NCBI RefSeq assembly: GCF_036898095.1
Contig: NC_090763.1
Span: 52,768,043 to 52,832,042, forward strand
Direction: 5' to 3'
DNA: 64,000 bases
Origin: Palaemon carinicauda
Lineage: Eukaryota; Arthropoda; Malacostraca; Decapoda; Palaemonidae
In this document: positions 44,745 through 56,202 of the stretch, one piece after another
Numbering within the stretch: the stretch's first letter is position 1
How the letters are laid out: each line of letters opens with the position of its first letter
Notes under the pieces: generated by a model
What the model was told of the DNA's origin: nothing
Databases searched by the model: none
Seen by the model: the letters and a program-made list of their open reading frames with translations, nothing else
Translations under genes and position numbers: made by a program

Positions 44745-44960
44745 GTACAGTATAGTAACACCTTGACATACAAGCGCTCCAACATACGAGCATTTTGAGA
44801 TACAAACAAGCTGCCGAGTAAATTTTTGCATTGAGGAACGAGTACAAACTTGAGATATGACCCCGCTTACAGATGCTGACACTAGGTGGCCGAGCACTTG
44901 GGAACTCTCAAAGGCTGCATCAGTCGTTTATATTTATTATTTTTTTCCCTATTCTTCACT
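44745..44960 (+). mobile_element. Tigger-like 5' end fragment
   Basis: About 200 bp that matches the 5' end of the Tigger copy at 34670-34860 with point differences: ACACCTTGACATAC, CATTTTGAGATAC, AAATTTTTGCAT and CGAGCACTTGGG. No transposase follows. The direct orientation is the same as the upstream copy, so it is not that element's other end. Confidence 0.7.
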
Positions 44961-45002
44961 TGTCGTTTTGCCTCGCTTTCACTTTCACTTGCTAAAGGCC
45001 TT

Positions 45003-45311
45003 TTAACCCTTTTACCCCCAAAGGACGTACTGGTACGTTTCACAAAACCCATCCCTTTACCCCCATGGACGTACCGGTACGTCCTTGCAAAAAAATGCTA
45101 TAAATTTTTTTTTTTCCATATTTTTTATAATTTTTTGAAAAAATTCATTCATTTTCCAAGAGAATGAGACCAACCTGACCTCTCTATGACAAAAATTAAG
45201 GCTGTTAGAGCAATTTAAAAAAAATATACTGCAAAATGTGCTGGGAAAAAAATAACCCCTTGGGGGTTAAGGGTTGGAAATTTCCAGAGAGCCTGGGGGT
45301 AAAAGGGTTAA
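45003..45311 (-). mobile_element. piggyBac-like MITE, copy 3 (inverted)
   Basis: Flanked by TTAA at 45003-45006 and 45308-45311, with the palindrome-bearing end now at left (GGACGTACCGGTACGTCC at 45065-45082). Body nearly identical to copy 4. Confidence 0.85.
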
Positions 45312-45429
45312 AAAATACCTATCCAAGGAGCTTTGTTTCTGTATCCCTTTCAAAATGTTGCAGAAATGAGTCAGGCAAGTATCGTTGAAAAGAGCTGAAG
45401 CATGAACACTTGACAATTTATCAGAGTGT

Positions 45430-46597
45430 CTCTTTTCAACGAAATCAGAAACATCCTGCCAATGGTCAATCGCATTTCAGAAATTTTACATCAATATTAT
45501 GGAAGCTATGGCAGTGTTTCTGACTCTGAAGAGAATGAACCCACCGTATCAACAGACAGGGCTCCAGGTCTCCCCAGATCAACAATGTGATCCTAGCCAT
45601 CCTCACTTTAGCAAAGTGGAGGAACTGGCTTCTCTCGGCAGTTCACCTCGAAGGGGTTCGCAATGTGACGGCGGACGCCCTGTTAACATCCAAGCTCCTG
45701 GAAACAGAATGGTCTCTGGATGCAATATCATTCTGTTTCATACTAGAGTCAGTCCCAGAACTGCAAATCGATCTCTTTGCGACAAACTTCAACACGAAGC
45801 TTCCCCAGTATGTACCACCAAACTTAGACTCAGAAGCAATAGGGGCGGATGCGCTTGTCTCTGGATTGGAACCAGTAGCCTCACATCTATGTATTTCCAC
45901 CATTCAACCTCCTAATAAAAGTCCTGTACAAACTGCAGACTTTCAAAGGGACAGCAGCTCTAGTGTCTCCCAAGTGGCCCAAGAGCAATTGGTATCATCT
46001 TGTTCTGGAACTCAAACCTCTCCAGGTCCCTCTACCATCTCCACTGCTCTCCCAGGCTGTTCAACAGAAGACTGTCGACACTTCCTCTTGGAAAATGAAA
46101 ATCCTTCAGCTCATGATTTTCTCGCCTTCACGGCCCAAAGAAAGTTTAGAGTTGCAAAGGAGAGAATTGACTTCATAGAAGAGCACAAGTCCAACACCAC
46201 GAAACAACAACATTTGTCTTTCTAAAAAAATTGGTTGCATTCATGAAAAGTCATCAGCCCTCTTCCATTTCTATGGACTGCTGTATTTCTTTATTTATCT
46301 CACTGAATGATCAAGGTCTGGCTTCTACAACTATTTCCTTATATGTTGCCCCTAACTAGACCCATTGCTTGTTTTTTATATTAAACTTAATAGCGAGCTG
46401 TTAAATAACATCCCGAAGGCTTCTGCTAAACTGAAATTTAATGCTCCTCCCAAGGCTATGGCTATTTCTTGGTATTTGGATAAAGTCCTGCACTTTGCCT
46501 CCTCGATAGATAACACCTATACTTCTCTGAGGGATCTTACTCAAAAGTCAATCTTTTTGCTTGCTATGGCTTCTGGTGCTAGAGTCAGCAAGATTGG
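45430..46597 (+). pseudogene. DIRS pol-to-recombinase fragment, copy G
   Basis: Several plus-strand frames together follow the DIRS order. The frame 45587-46225 has VRNVTADALLTSK (end of RNase H) and QIDLFATNFNTKLPQY. A shifted frame has VFPPFNLLIKVLYKL (the YAFPPF block). At 46365-46600 come TLRDLTQKSIFLLAMASGARVSK-like text, quoted here as SIFLLAMASGARVSK, the recombinase segment with its first arginine. It breaks off at 46598 at a (TTA)n tail. It differs from both complete families, so it may be a third subfamily. Confidence 0.72.
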
Positions 46598-47090
46598 GGT
46601 ATTATTATTATTAGCTAAGCTACAACCCTAGTTGGGAAAGCAAGATGCTATAAGCCCAAGGGCTCCAATAGGGAAAAATAGCCCAGTGAGGAAAGGAAAT
46701 AAGGATATAAATAAATGATGAGAACAAATTAACAATAAATCATTCTAAAAACAGTAACAACGTCAAAACAGATATGTTATATATTAACTATAAAAAGACT
46801 TATATCAGCCTGTTTAACATAAAAACATTTGCTGCAACTTTGAACTTTTAAAGTTCTAATGATTTAACTACCTGATTACGAAGATCATTGCACAACTTGG
46901 TCACAGCTGGAATATAACTTCTAGAATACTGTGTAATATTGAGCCTCATGATGGAGAAGGCCTGGCTATTAGAATTAACTGCCTGCCTAGTATTACGAAC
47001 AGGATGGAATTGTCCAGGAAGGTGTAAATGCAAAGGATGGTCAGAATTATGAAAAATCTTATGCCAGCCACCTATGCCAGCCACCTATTA
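46598..47090 (-). mobile_element. CR1-like LINE 3' end, 5'-truncated, (TTA)n tail
   Basis: On the minus strand it encodes the C-terminal piece KIFHNSDHPLHLHLPGQFHP and FSIMRLNITQYSRS, then the shared 130-bp 3' end and a (TAA)n tail at 46600-46612. It matches 2065-2540 of the decayed LINE. Confidence 0.8.
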
Positions 47091-48005
47091 AATGAATAAA
47101 AAACCGAGGGGGAGCTGACAAGAGATTTATAATTTATAAAAGTTAAATTACGAACGGTTATTATTCCAACTTAATTACTGAAGAAAACCATTCGGGAGTG
47201 CAACCTAGCCTGCGTAACGGGAAAGGTGCTCCTCTGCAGAGGAAATGTCTGGATGCCAGAGAACTTCAAATGAATCAATTAATCAATCCATAGAGGATCT
47301 GCTGGCCGCACAGGTAACAAGGGAGAGCGATGTTGTGAACGAGGAAGAGCAAGACCGAAGTTAAGCTCTGGGAAGGTTGCAAGCAGTCTTCCTCCAAAAA
47401 CTCACAGGGGAGGAGCGACGTTAACGTCAAAACTGAGGAGTATCCACACAATAACGACTCTCCTGCGGCAGAGACAAGACAATGGAAGGCCACCACCCTA
47501 CGGGTTGTATGTTGTCTAAGGGGGGGGGGGGAAGATTCCCTTCCTTGAAAACCTGTCGCACTAAGCTGTCACACAAACACAAACATTCACTGTAAAGAAA
47601 AGCCTAAATATACATAAAAACATTACAAGATTTTTTTCATATATATATAAAAAGAAAAAAACCTAAGTTTAAGAAAACAAGTCAAATGGCCGGTAAGTAA
47701 CAAAAAAGGGAGTAGAGAGAGAGACAACCTCTCTCTTCCCGAGCCAAAAGCAAAGTGGGTTCACAGCCCAGGTCTGTAAGTGAGTAGAGTAGCAGCTAAC
47801 AACCCGCTGCTAAGTGGTACATGGATGTGTTGCGCAACCTAACTACGTGGGTTACCATTTTGGTGATATGTTGTACGTTCATGTGAGCAACAGTAGTCAC
47901 ATAATGAAAAGTGTGTGTTTCATATAGATTAATTACCTAAATAGATGAAATTACATGAAATTTTCAAATATGGGGTACAGTAACCTCTTGTGAGTTGACT
48001 AGGCA
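47091..48005. other. Unrecognised, possible DIRS-type leader remnant
   Basis: No domain is readable. The stretch 47640-47870, with GAGCCAAAAGCAAAGTGGGT and AGCTAACAACCCGCTGCTAA, loosely resembles the 5' leader layout of DIRS3 (44380-44480). The resemblance is too weak for a firm call. An oligo-G run is at 47520-47531. Confidence 0.25.
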
Positions 48006-48895
48006 TTATTACTATTATTATTAATTGCTAAACTACAACCCTAGTTGCAAAGGCAGGATGCTATAAGCCTAGGGGCTCCAACAAGGAAAATATAAACTAT
48101 AAAAATTTTAACAAAATAAGAGGAAGAGAAATGAGATAGAATAGTGTGCCCGAGTGTACCTCTACCCTCAAGCAAGAGAACTCTAACCCCAGACAGTTTA
48201 AGACCATGGTACAGAGGCTATGGCCCTACCCAAGACTAGAGTACAATGGTTTGATTTTGGAAAGTCCTTCTCCTAGAAGAGCTGCTTACCATAGCTAAAG
48301 AGTCTCTTCTACCCTTACCAAGAGGAAAGTGCCACTGAACAATTACATTGCAGTAACCCCTTGAGTGAAGAAGAATTGTTTGGTAATCTCAGTGTTGTCA
48401 GGTGTATGACAGAGGAGAATATGTAAAGAATAGACCAGAATATTCGGTGTGTGTGTGTGTGTAGGCAAAGGATTAATGAACCGTAACCAGAGAGAAGGAT
48501 ACAATGCAGTACGGTACTGTCTGGCCACTCAAAGGATCTTTTAACTCTCAAGCGGTAGTATCTCAACGGGTGGCTGGTGACCTGGCCAGCCTACTACCTA
48601 TAGCTACCAAGAGGAAAGTGACCACTGAACAATTACGGTGCAGTAACCCATTTGGTGAAGGAGAATTGTTTGGTAATCACAGTGTTGTCAGGTGTATGAA
48701 GACTGAGGAGAATATGTAAATAAGCCAGACTATTCGGTTTTTGTGTGTAGCAAAGGGAAAATGAACTTAACCAGAGAGAAGGATCCAATATAATACTGTC
48801 TGGCCAGTCAAAAGACCCCATAACTCCCTTACGGTAGTTTCTCAACGGGTGGCTGGTGCCTTGGCCAACCTACGACTGGAACTTGAGCGGAGGCA
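48006..48895 (-). mobile_element. SINE-like retroposon, copy 2 plus partial duplicate
   Basis: One copy with (TTA)n tail at 48007-48022 runs to about 48595. Immediately after, 48605-48880 repeats the upstream (5') half of the same unit with differences (GACCACTGAACAATTA, GGTAATCACAGTGTTGTCAG, GAGAAGGATCCAATAT). This is a partial tandem duplication or a second insertion. Confidence 0.72.
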
Positions 48896-49190
48896 CAGAA
48901 AAAACAACACCAAAGAACTATCACATAAATGCTTTAAAGCTCTTAATTGATTAAAAAACCCAGCTATTGATTAAGCCATACAATAAGTAGAACATCTGGC
49001 AAAAGCGAATGCAAACTATGCGTGCCGAGTATCCAAAAGTAAACAATAAACTTGAACATGAAATGGTGTTCACATTTTGTCGATTGATATACAAGTTATT
49101 ATGCCCCATCACCATAAGTGTCACAGAGTAAAATACCAAAATAGCCAACACTCGTCCAATCCGTATAGAGCATTCCAGTTTCGCTAAAAA
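48896..49190. other. No feature recognised
   Basis: AT-rich spacer, nothing supported. Confidence 0.3.
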
Positions 49191-49507
49191 TTAACCCTTT
49201 TACCCCCAGGCTATTTGGAAATTTCCACCCCTTAACCCCCCGGGGGTTATTTTTTTCCCAGCACATTTTGCAGTATATTTTTTTTAAATTGCTCTAACAG
49301 GCTTAATTTTTGTCATAGAGAGGTCAGGTTGGTCTCATTCTCTTGGAAAATGCCTGAATTTTCTAAAAAAAATTATCAAAAATATGAAAAAAAAAAAATT
49401 TTTTAGCCTTTTTCTGCAAGGACGTACCCGTACATCCATGGGGGTAAAGGGATGGCTTTTGTGAAACGTACCAGTAGGCCTATGTCCTTTGGGGGTAAAA
49501 GGGTTAA
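49191..49507 (+). mobile_element. piggyBac-like MITE, copy 4
   Basis: TTAA at 49191-49194 and 49504-49507 with inverted CCCTTTTACCCCCA ends. The palindrome near the right end is mutated (ACGTACCCGTACATCC). Confidence 0.85.
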
Positions 49508-49810
49508 AGTATATATTACCTGTTTCTTTTGTTTACACAATCTTGCTTTTTCCACTCAACAGTACTTAAGGATACAGTAATTGAAGTAAGGCTAGGTGGA
49601 GGGTACCTTAGGTTAGTACAGATCACCTTAACTTCCCTAAAATACCAATGTATCATTGACACCAGTTCTCTTCTCAGATAACAAATTCATAGAAATGGAA
49701 TTACTGTTTATTGGGTTCCATTATTAAGTGTTCCAGAGAATAATGTATAGAGAAGAAAAGGTTAGATTTACCATTATTTATCGATTTGCTAGTTCCCACT
49801 GAGTAGCGCC
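49508..49810. other. No feature recognised
   Basis: Unique-looking AT-rich spacer between the MITE and the SINE-like copy. Confidence 0.3.
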
Positions 49811-49852
<42 letters not shown>

Positions 49853-50455
49853 TTGCTAAGCTATAACCCTAGTTGGAAAAGCAGGTTGCTATAAGCCCAG
49901 GGGCCCCAACAGGGAAAATAGCCCAGTGAGGAAAGGAAACAAGGAAAAATAATATATTTTAAGAACAATGACATTTAAACAAACATTTCCTATATAGGCT
50001 AAACTATGAAAACTTTCACAAAACAAGAGGAAGAGAAACGAGATAGAATACTGTGCCCGAGTGTACCCTCAAGCAAGAGCACTCTAACCCAAGACAGTGG
50101 AAGACCATGGTACAGAGGATATGGCACTACCCAAGCCTAGAGAACAAAGGTTTGATTTTGGAGTGTACTTTTCTCCTAGCAGAGCTGCTTACCATAGTTA
50201 AAGAGTCCTTTCTACCCTTACCAAGAGGAGAGTAGCCATTGGACTATTACAGGGCAGTAGTTAACCCCTTGGGTGAAGAAGAATTGTTTGGTAATCTCAG
50301 TGTTGTCAGGTGAATGAGGACAGAGGAGAATCTGTAAAGAATAGGCCAGACTATTCAGTGTATGTGTAGGTAAAGGGAAAGTGAACCGTAACTAGAGAGA
50401 AGGATCCAATGCAATACTGTCTGGCCAGTCAAAGGACCACATAACTCTCTATTCC
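49811..50455 (-). mobile_element. SINE-like retroposon, copy 3
   Basis: The longest (TTA)n tail of this family (49811-49850, about 13 units), followed in inverse order by the shared 3' end and the whole body seen in copy 1, ending near GACCACATAACTCTCTA. Confidence 0.78.
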
Positions 50456-50559
50456 TATTACCATAGGAATATAATAGGATACTGTATATCTTACTATTGT
50501 AAGGGAAATAAAGGTAATTTTCGAAGGAAATCGGCATTTTTCTATGGGAAAATTTTTTT

Positions 50560-51175
50560 TGGTATTATTGTACTGTATTACAGGGTAATGTAACCTAAAG
50601 AAAAAACCTTTTTCCTCTAGAAAAAAGTCTGATCTCTTCGAAAATGACACTAGTTCCTGTCGGAAATAAATAGTTTCAGAAATAGATATACTATATTATT
50701 GTAACATTGCTAATGTTAGCGAAGCGAGCCAGTTGCGGAACAAGAATCATTATATTTAGCGTTGCTAATGTTAGCGTGCGCAGCTCAACATTACCACTTG
50801 CCAGTACATACGAGCTTGATGTTTTTGTTTTCTGGCGAGCGAAGCGAGCCCACAGCGAAACAAGAGCCATTATATTTAAACATTTTAACAGAAAATACAT
50901 GTTTTCCTCTAATAAATAACGTGATTTAACCGGTTTTCACCTTCATTTCAACCGCAACAACAACAACCAGTTTGGCTACATGAAGTTAGTCGAACTGGTT
51001 GTTCTGTTTGTTTGCGATTGAAATGAAGGTCAAATTCGGTTAAATCTGACACTATTCATTTGCAACGGGAACGAGTGTCATTTTCGAAGAGAGCGTAATT
51101 TTTTCAATAAGAAAAGGTAGTTGTTTTCCTAGGTTACATTGCCCTGTAATACACTACAATAATACCACCCCTTTA
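50560..51175. mobile_element. Palindromic (foldback) element with inserted block
   Basis: The right arm (50984-51170) is the reverse complement of the left arm, which is split into 50560-50690 and 50925-50983. Matching landmarks: GGTATTATTGTACTGTATTA, CTTCGAAAATGACACT, CACCTTCATTTCAA and AACAACCAGTT. The centre is near 50984. The left arm is interrupted by 50691-50920, which contains direct copies of TTGCTAATGTTAGCG and GCGAAGCGAGCC. Confidence 0.7.
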
Positions 51176-51720
51176 TCTATAGGTGAAAGTTTTTTTAGTA
51201 GGATAGTTTTCCCCGTCCGTAACTATAATAAAACCATTTTTTTATTAGAAAATGTTTCCAAGACCAAAACTATAATAAAACTATTTTTTATACCGGTGTG
51301 TTTTATATACAGTGGAGAATACAATAAAACAAGTGATTTGCACCAGAAATAATAGTCAGCATAGTATGAAAAAGACCAAAACGGTTGAATAATTTTACAG
51401 TTCGTTTAAATAATGATATAATAAAGTAACATAACATTGTCTTACTCGATTATCTACCAAAAACATACCTTTTCTTAACACGATTGTTGACAATTTTTCA
51501 GTTCCTTGTTTTTTCAATAGCTGGTAAAGCTCTTCGATCGCACTATAGGTGTATATATAATCCCAAAAGAATTTTTTTTATCTTGTTTTTATCATTTATG
51601 TTAAAAAGTGGATTATTGGACTTGAAGATTAAAAAAAGTTGAAGCAAACGTCAAAGGATCGCTCACTCCGCAAATTAAATTTGCGGGCACTCTATGAATT
51701 ATTAGATAGATGCAAAGCTT
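51176..51720. other. No gene recognised
   Basis: AT-rich with a short direct repeat AACTATAATAAAAC at 51221 and 51269. Nothing else is supported. Confidence 0.3.
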
Positions 51721-51721
51721 C

Positions 51722-51745
51722 TTAGCTTATTATTATTATTATTAC

Positions 51746-51794
<49 letters not shown>

Positions 51795-52160
51795 CAAGCT
51801 ACAACCCTAGTTGGAAAAGCAAGATGCTATAAGCCCAGGGGCTCCAACAGGGAAAAATAGCCCAGTGAGGAAAGGAAATAAGGAAATGAATAAATGAAGA
51901 GAACAAATTATTGTTATTATTGTTATTATTATTATTATTATTATTACTATCCAAGCTACAACCCTAGTTGGAAAAGCAAGATGCTATAAGCCCAGGGGCT
52001 CCAACAGGGAAAAATAGCCCAGTGAGGAAAGGAAATAAGGAAATAAATGAATGAAGAGAACAAATTAACAATAAATCATTCTAAAATAAGTAACAACGTC
52101 AAAACAGACATGTCATATATAAACTATTAACATCAAAAACATTAAGCTTATATTACCTGT
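51722..52160 (-). mobile_element. Two LINE 3' ends in tandem, (TTA)n tails
   Basis: Two nearly identical head-to-tail pieces, each with a long (TTA)n tract (51726-51790 and 51911-51943) followed by the shared 3' end of the CR1-like LINE (CTACAACCCTAGTTGGAAAA). The first is truncated after about 110 bp, the second after about 200 bp. One may have inserted at the tail of the other. Confidence 0.75.
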
Positions 52161-52389
52161 GCTTTAAATAAATGAATACAGTCATGAGATTCTTAATCTT
52201 TAATTTTATTCCATTCTACTTGAAATTAGATAAGATAACACATTGTTATCACCAGTTTTGGTCAGTTTGGACTTCTTGTCTTGTTCTTGTTCTTGTTGTT
52301 GGGTGGAGGGATTCGCCTTTCTTTATTCTAATTCTTTTATTTTCTTCTCTCTTTTTTTTTCCACATTTGATAGATATATTCTTTTCTTT

Positions 52390-53790
52390 TCTCTATTCCT
52401 TCTTTCTTGAATTCTTCTTTCATGCACATTGCCCTACCTATAAATGCAGTCAGTTCCCTGCTGGACTTAGACTTATGTCTACATTCATTATCTGTCCTAA
52501 TTTTGGGCATAAAAATAATTTTTCGGTAGTATCCTCTTCATCTTTGCAGAGGTCACACAAATTATCTTCATATTTCCCCTGAAATTCGCTTATAAATTGA
52601 GCATATTTTACTATTTTCCCCTGAAATTAGCTTTTAAATTGACTTAGATGGATGCACAGTTTTTATGCTTATGCTTAATAATTGAGCTGACTCATAATGA
52701 AAATCTTAGGTTTCACTTTTCTCCCATGCCATTCTACATTGAAATCAGTTGGGATAATACCTTGGCACACTATTGCCTAAAATTTAGTATGTCTAAGCCA
52801 TTCTACATTGAAATCAGTTGGGATAATACCTTGGCACACTATTGCCTAAAATTTAGTATGTCTAAACTCTTCTTTCAGAGAATCCATGGCCAGACCTAAG
52901 TACAACAGCAGTTTGCTAGACTTAGATTTATTCATTATCTGTAATCGAACCTTTTCCCGTACCATTTATGAAAATCTTAATTTTTAATCTTATCACATTC
53001 TACCTTGAAACCAATTAGGATAATTCATTGATATTAGTTTTGGCAACCTACTGTGGTAATATTTGGTACTTTTAAATTCTTCTTTCAGCTGCATTGTATA
53101 CAGTATGTATACAACCAAATCCTTGCTAGGATTCTGCAATATAACTACTCTTACATTTTGTTCCATTAAGTGTCCTAATAATAGACATGAAAATAATTTT
53201 TATTTTTCTTTGCATGGGTCACACACATCATCTGAGTATTTTCCCGTGCATTTTGCTTTTAGCTTGGTCATATTTAACCTAGTTTTGGCAACCTTTGTGG
53301 TAATTTTTGGTACTTTTAAATTCTTCTTTCAGCTGCATTGCCCTACATACAGTATGTATACAACCAAATCCTTGCTAGGATTCTGCAATATAACTACTCT
53401 TACATTTTGTTCCATTAAGTGTCCTAATAATAGACATGAAAATTATTTTTATTTTCCTTTGCATGGGTCACACACATCATCTGAGTATTTTCCCGTGCAT
53501 TTTTCTTTTAGCTTGGTCATATTTAACCTAGTTTTGGCAACCTTTGTGGTAATTTTTGGTATTTTTAAACTCTTCTTTCAGCTGCATTGCCCTACATACA
53601 GTATGTATACAACCAGATCCTTGCTAGGATTCTGCAATATAACTACTCTCACATTTTGTTCCATTAAGTGTCCTAATATTGGACATGAAAATCATTTTAC
53701 TTTTTCTTTGCATGGGTCACACACATCATCTGAGTATTTTCCCGTGCATTTTGCTTTTAGCTCGGTCATATTTAACCTTGTCTATTTTGA
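52390..53790 (+). repeat. Tandem repeat of about 245 bp, 3 good copies
   Basis: The anchor CAGCTGCATTG recurs at 53086, 53330 and 53579 (spacings 244 and 249). Older, more diverged units reach back to about 52390, where TTTCATGCACATTGCCCTAC and a similar order of blocks are seen. A 69-bp unit is directly duplicated at 52731-52868. A frame of 288 codons at 53063-53929 stays open across three units; it is rich in phenylalanine, serine and cysteine and resembles no family I know. Confidence 0.75.
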
Positions 53791-53985
53791 ATTACAAGGA
53801 TTGAATTTTTCTAGGTTTCAGGTTCCTCGTTGTTCTCTCCAAAACCCTTGTGATTGTGGGCGCACTACTAGAAGAAGAAGCGTAGTAGGTGAAAAGTGCT
53901 TCAATCTGCAGGAAATTCCTTATTATTAGTTACCTCCTACACCAGCAGCATAGCTTCCATACTTTGACTTCTAACTTCTAGGACC

Positions 53986-53986
<1 letters not shown>

Positions 53987-54024
<38 letters not shown>

Positions 54025-54262
54025 GCTTGCTAAGCTACAATCCTAGTTGGAAAAGCAGAAGGCTATAAGCCCAAGGGCTCCAACAGGGAAAATAGCCCAG
54101 TGAGGAAAGGAAACAAGGAAAAATAATTTTTTTAAGAAGAGTAGCATTAAAATAAATATCTCCTATACGAACTATAAAAACGTGAAAACAAAGAGGAAGA
54201 GAAACAAGACAGAACAGCGTGCCCGAGTGTACCCTCAAGCAAGAGAACTCTAATATGGTTGA
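53987..54262 (-). mobile_element. SINE-like retroposon, copy 4, 5'-truncated
   Basis: (TTA)n tail at 53987-54024 followed by the shared 3' end and about 150 bp of body, ending near CAAGAGAACTCTAAT. Confidence 0.75.
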
Positions 54263-54482
54263 AGAAGAAAGTACATTATCCAATTTTGGACTCTTTTCAT
54301 GTGTCTTAAAAAAAGTCTACGGTAATAGACAAATAGGACAACGGTATTGACAAAGGAAAAGATAAATTACAGTAAATTTGATCAGTATAGATCAAATTTC
54401 AAATTTCAACGGCTGAATCCTATGTATAACCTTGTATCGAAGCTTATAGGTGTACAAAACTTCAATCCATTATTATTTCTAG

Positions 54483-55938
54483 TTGCATGCTGATCCTTTG
54501 CCTTTCTATTGCATGCTGATCCTTTGTCTTTCTATTGCATGCTGATCCTTTGTCTTTCTATTGCATGCTGATCTTTTGTCTTTCTATTGCATGCCGATCC
54601 TTTGTCTTTCTATTGCATGCTGATCCTTTGTCTTTCTATTGCATACTGATCCTATGCCTTTCTATTGCATGCTGATCCTTTGTCTTTCTATTGCATGCTG
54701 ATCCTTTGTCTTTCTATTGCATACTGATCCTATGCCTTTCTATTGCATGCTGATCCTTTGTCTTTCTATTGCATGCTGATCTTTTGTCTTTCTATTGCAT
54801 ACTGATCCTATGCCTTTCTATTGCATGCTGATCCTTTGTCTTTCTATTGCATGCTGATCCTTTGTCTTTCTATTGCATACTGATCCTATGCCTTTCTATT
54901 GCATGCTGATCCTTTGTCTTTCTATTGCATGCTGATCCTTTGTCTTTCTATTGCATACTGATCCTATGCCTTTCTATTGCATGCTGATCCTTTGTCTTTC
55001 TATTGCATGCTGATCCTTTGTCTTTCTATTGCATACTGATCCTATGCCTTTCTATTGCATGCTGATCCTTTGTCTTTCTATTGCATGCTGATCCTTTGTC
55101 TTTCTATTGCATACTGATCCTATGCCTTTCTATTGCATGCTGATCCTTTGTCTTTCTATTGCATGCTGATCCTTTGTCTTTCTATTGCATACTGATCCTA
55201 TGCCTTTCTATTGCATGCTGATCCTTTGTCTTTCTATTGCATGCTGATCTTTTGTCTTTCTATTGCATGCCGATCCTTTGTCTTTCTATTGCATGCTGAT
55301 CCTTTGTCTTTCTATTGCATACTGATCCTATGCCTTTCTATTGCATGCTGATCCTTTGTCTTTCTATTGCATGCTGATCCTTTGTCTTTCTATTGCATAC
55401 TGATCCTATGCCTTTCTATTGCATGCTGATCCTTTGTCTTTCTATTGCATGCTGATCTTTTGTCTTTCTATTGCATGCCGATCCTTTGTCTTTCTATTGC
55501 ATGCTGATCCTTTGTCTTTCTATTGCATACTGATCCTATGCCTTTCTATTGCATGCTGATCCTTTGTCTTTCTATTGCATGCTGATCCTTTGCCTTTCTA
55601 TCGCATGCTGATCCTTTGTCTTTCTAGTTGCATGCTGATCCTTTGTCTTTCTATTGCATGCTGATCCTTTGCCTCTCTATTGCATGCTGATCCTTTGTCT
55701 TTCTATTGCATGCTGATCCTTTGCCTCTCTATTGCATGCTGATCCTTTGTCTTTCTATTGCATGCTGATCCTTTGCCTCTCTATTGCATGCTGATCCTTT
55801 GTCTTTCTATTGCATGCTGATCCTTTGTCTTTCTATTGCATGCTGATCCTTTGCCTCTCTATTGCATGCTGATCCTTTGTCTTTCTATTGCATGCTGATC
55901 CTTTGTCTTTCTATTGCATGCTGATCCTTTGCCTCTCT
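54483..55938 (+). repeat. 26-bp minisatellite with higher-order structure, about 56 copies
   Basis: The unit is TTGCATGCTGATCCTTTGTC plus TTTCTA. A variant with GCATACTGATCCTATGCC recurs at 54641, 54719, 54797, 54875, 54953, 55031, 55109 and 55187, exactly 78 bp apart, so the array is built of three-unit blocks. The next ones are at 55317, 55395 and 55525, spacings 130, 78 and 130, meaning five-unit blocks. The end section (55600-55938) uses a different variant, TTTGCCTCTCTA. Confidence 0.95.
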
Positions 55939-56129
55939 ATTGCATGCAGTCTCATCTTTTTTATTAATGTCTAATTCTGTATTCCGTACAACCTAACAGT
56001 TAATGTTAGCTTTACTATCTTACGCGACACCGGATAGGCCTATGAATTGTTACAAATTAAGAACAATATGAATATGAAATACTTCAACAAAACATTTATT
56101 CTATTAGATAAATGTGTGATGACACAAAT

Positions 56130-56130
56130 T

Positions 56131-56202
<72 letters not shown>

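Noticed and set aside
44745..44960. The 3' terminal repeat of the Tigger element at 34657
   Set aside because: It is in direct, not inverted, orientation, so it is the 5' end of another copy.
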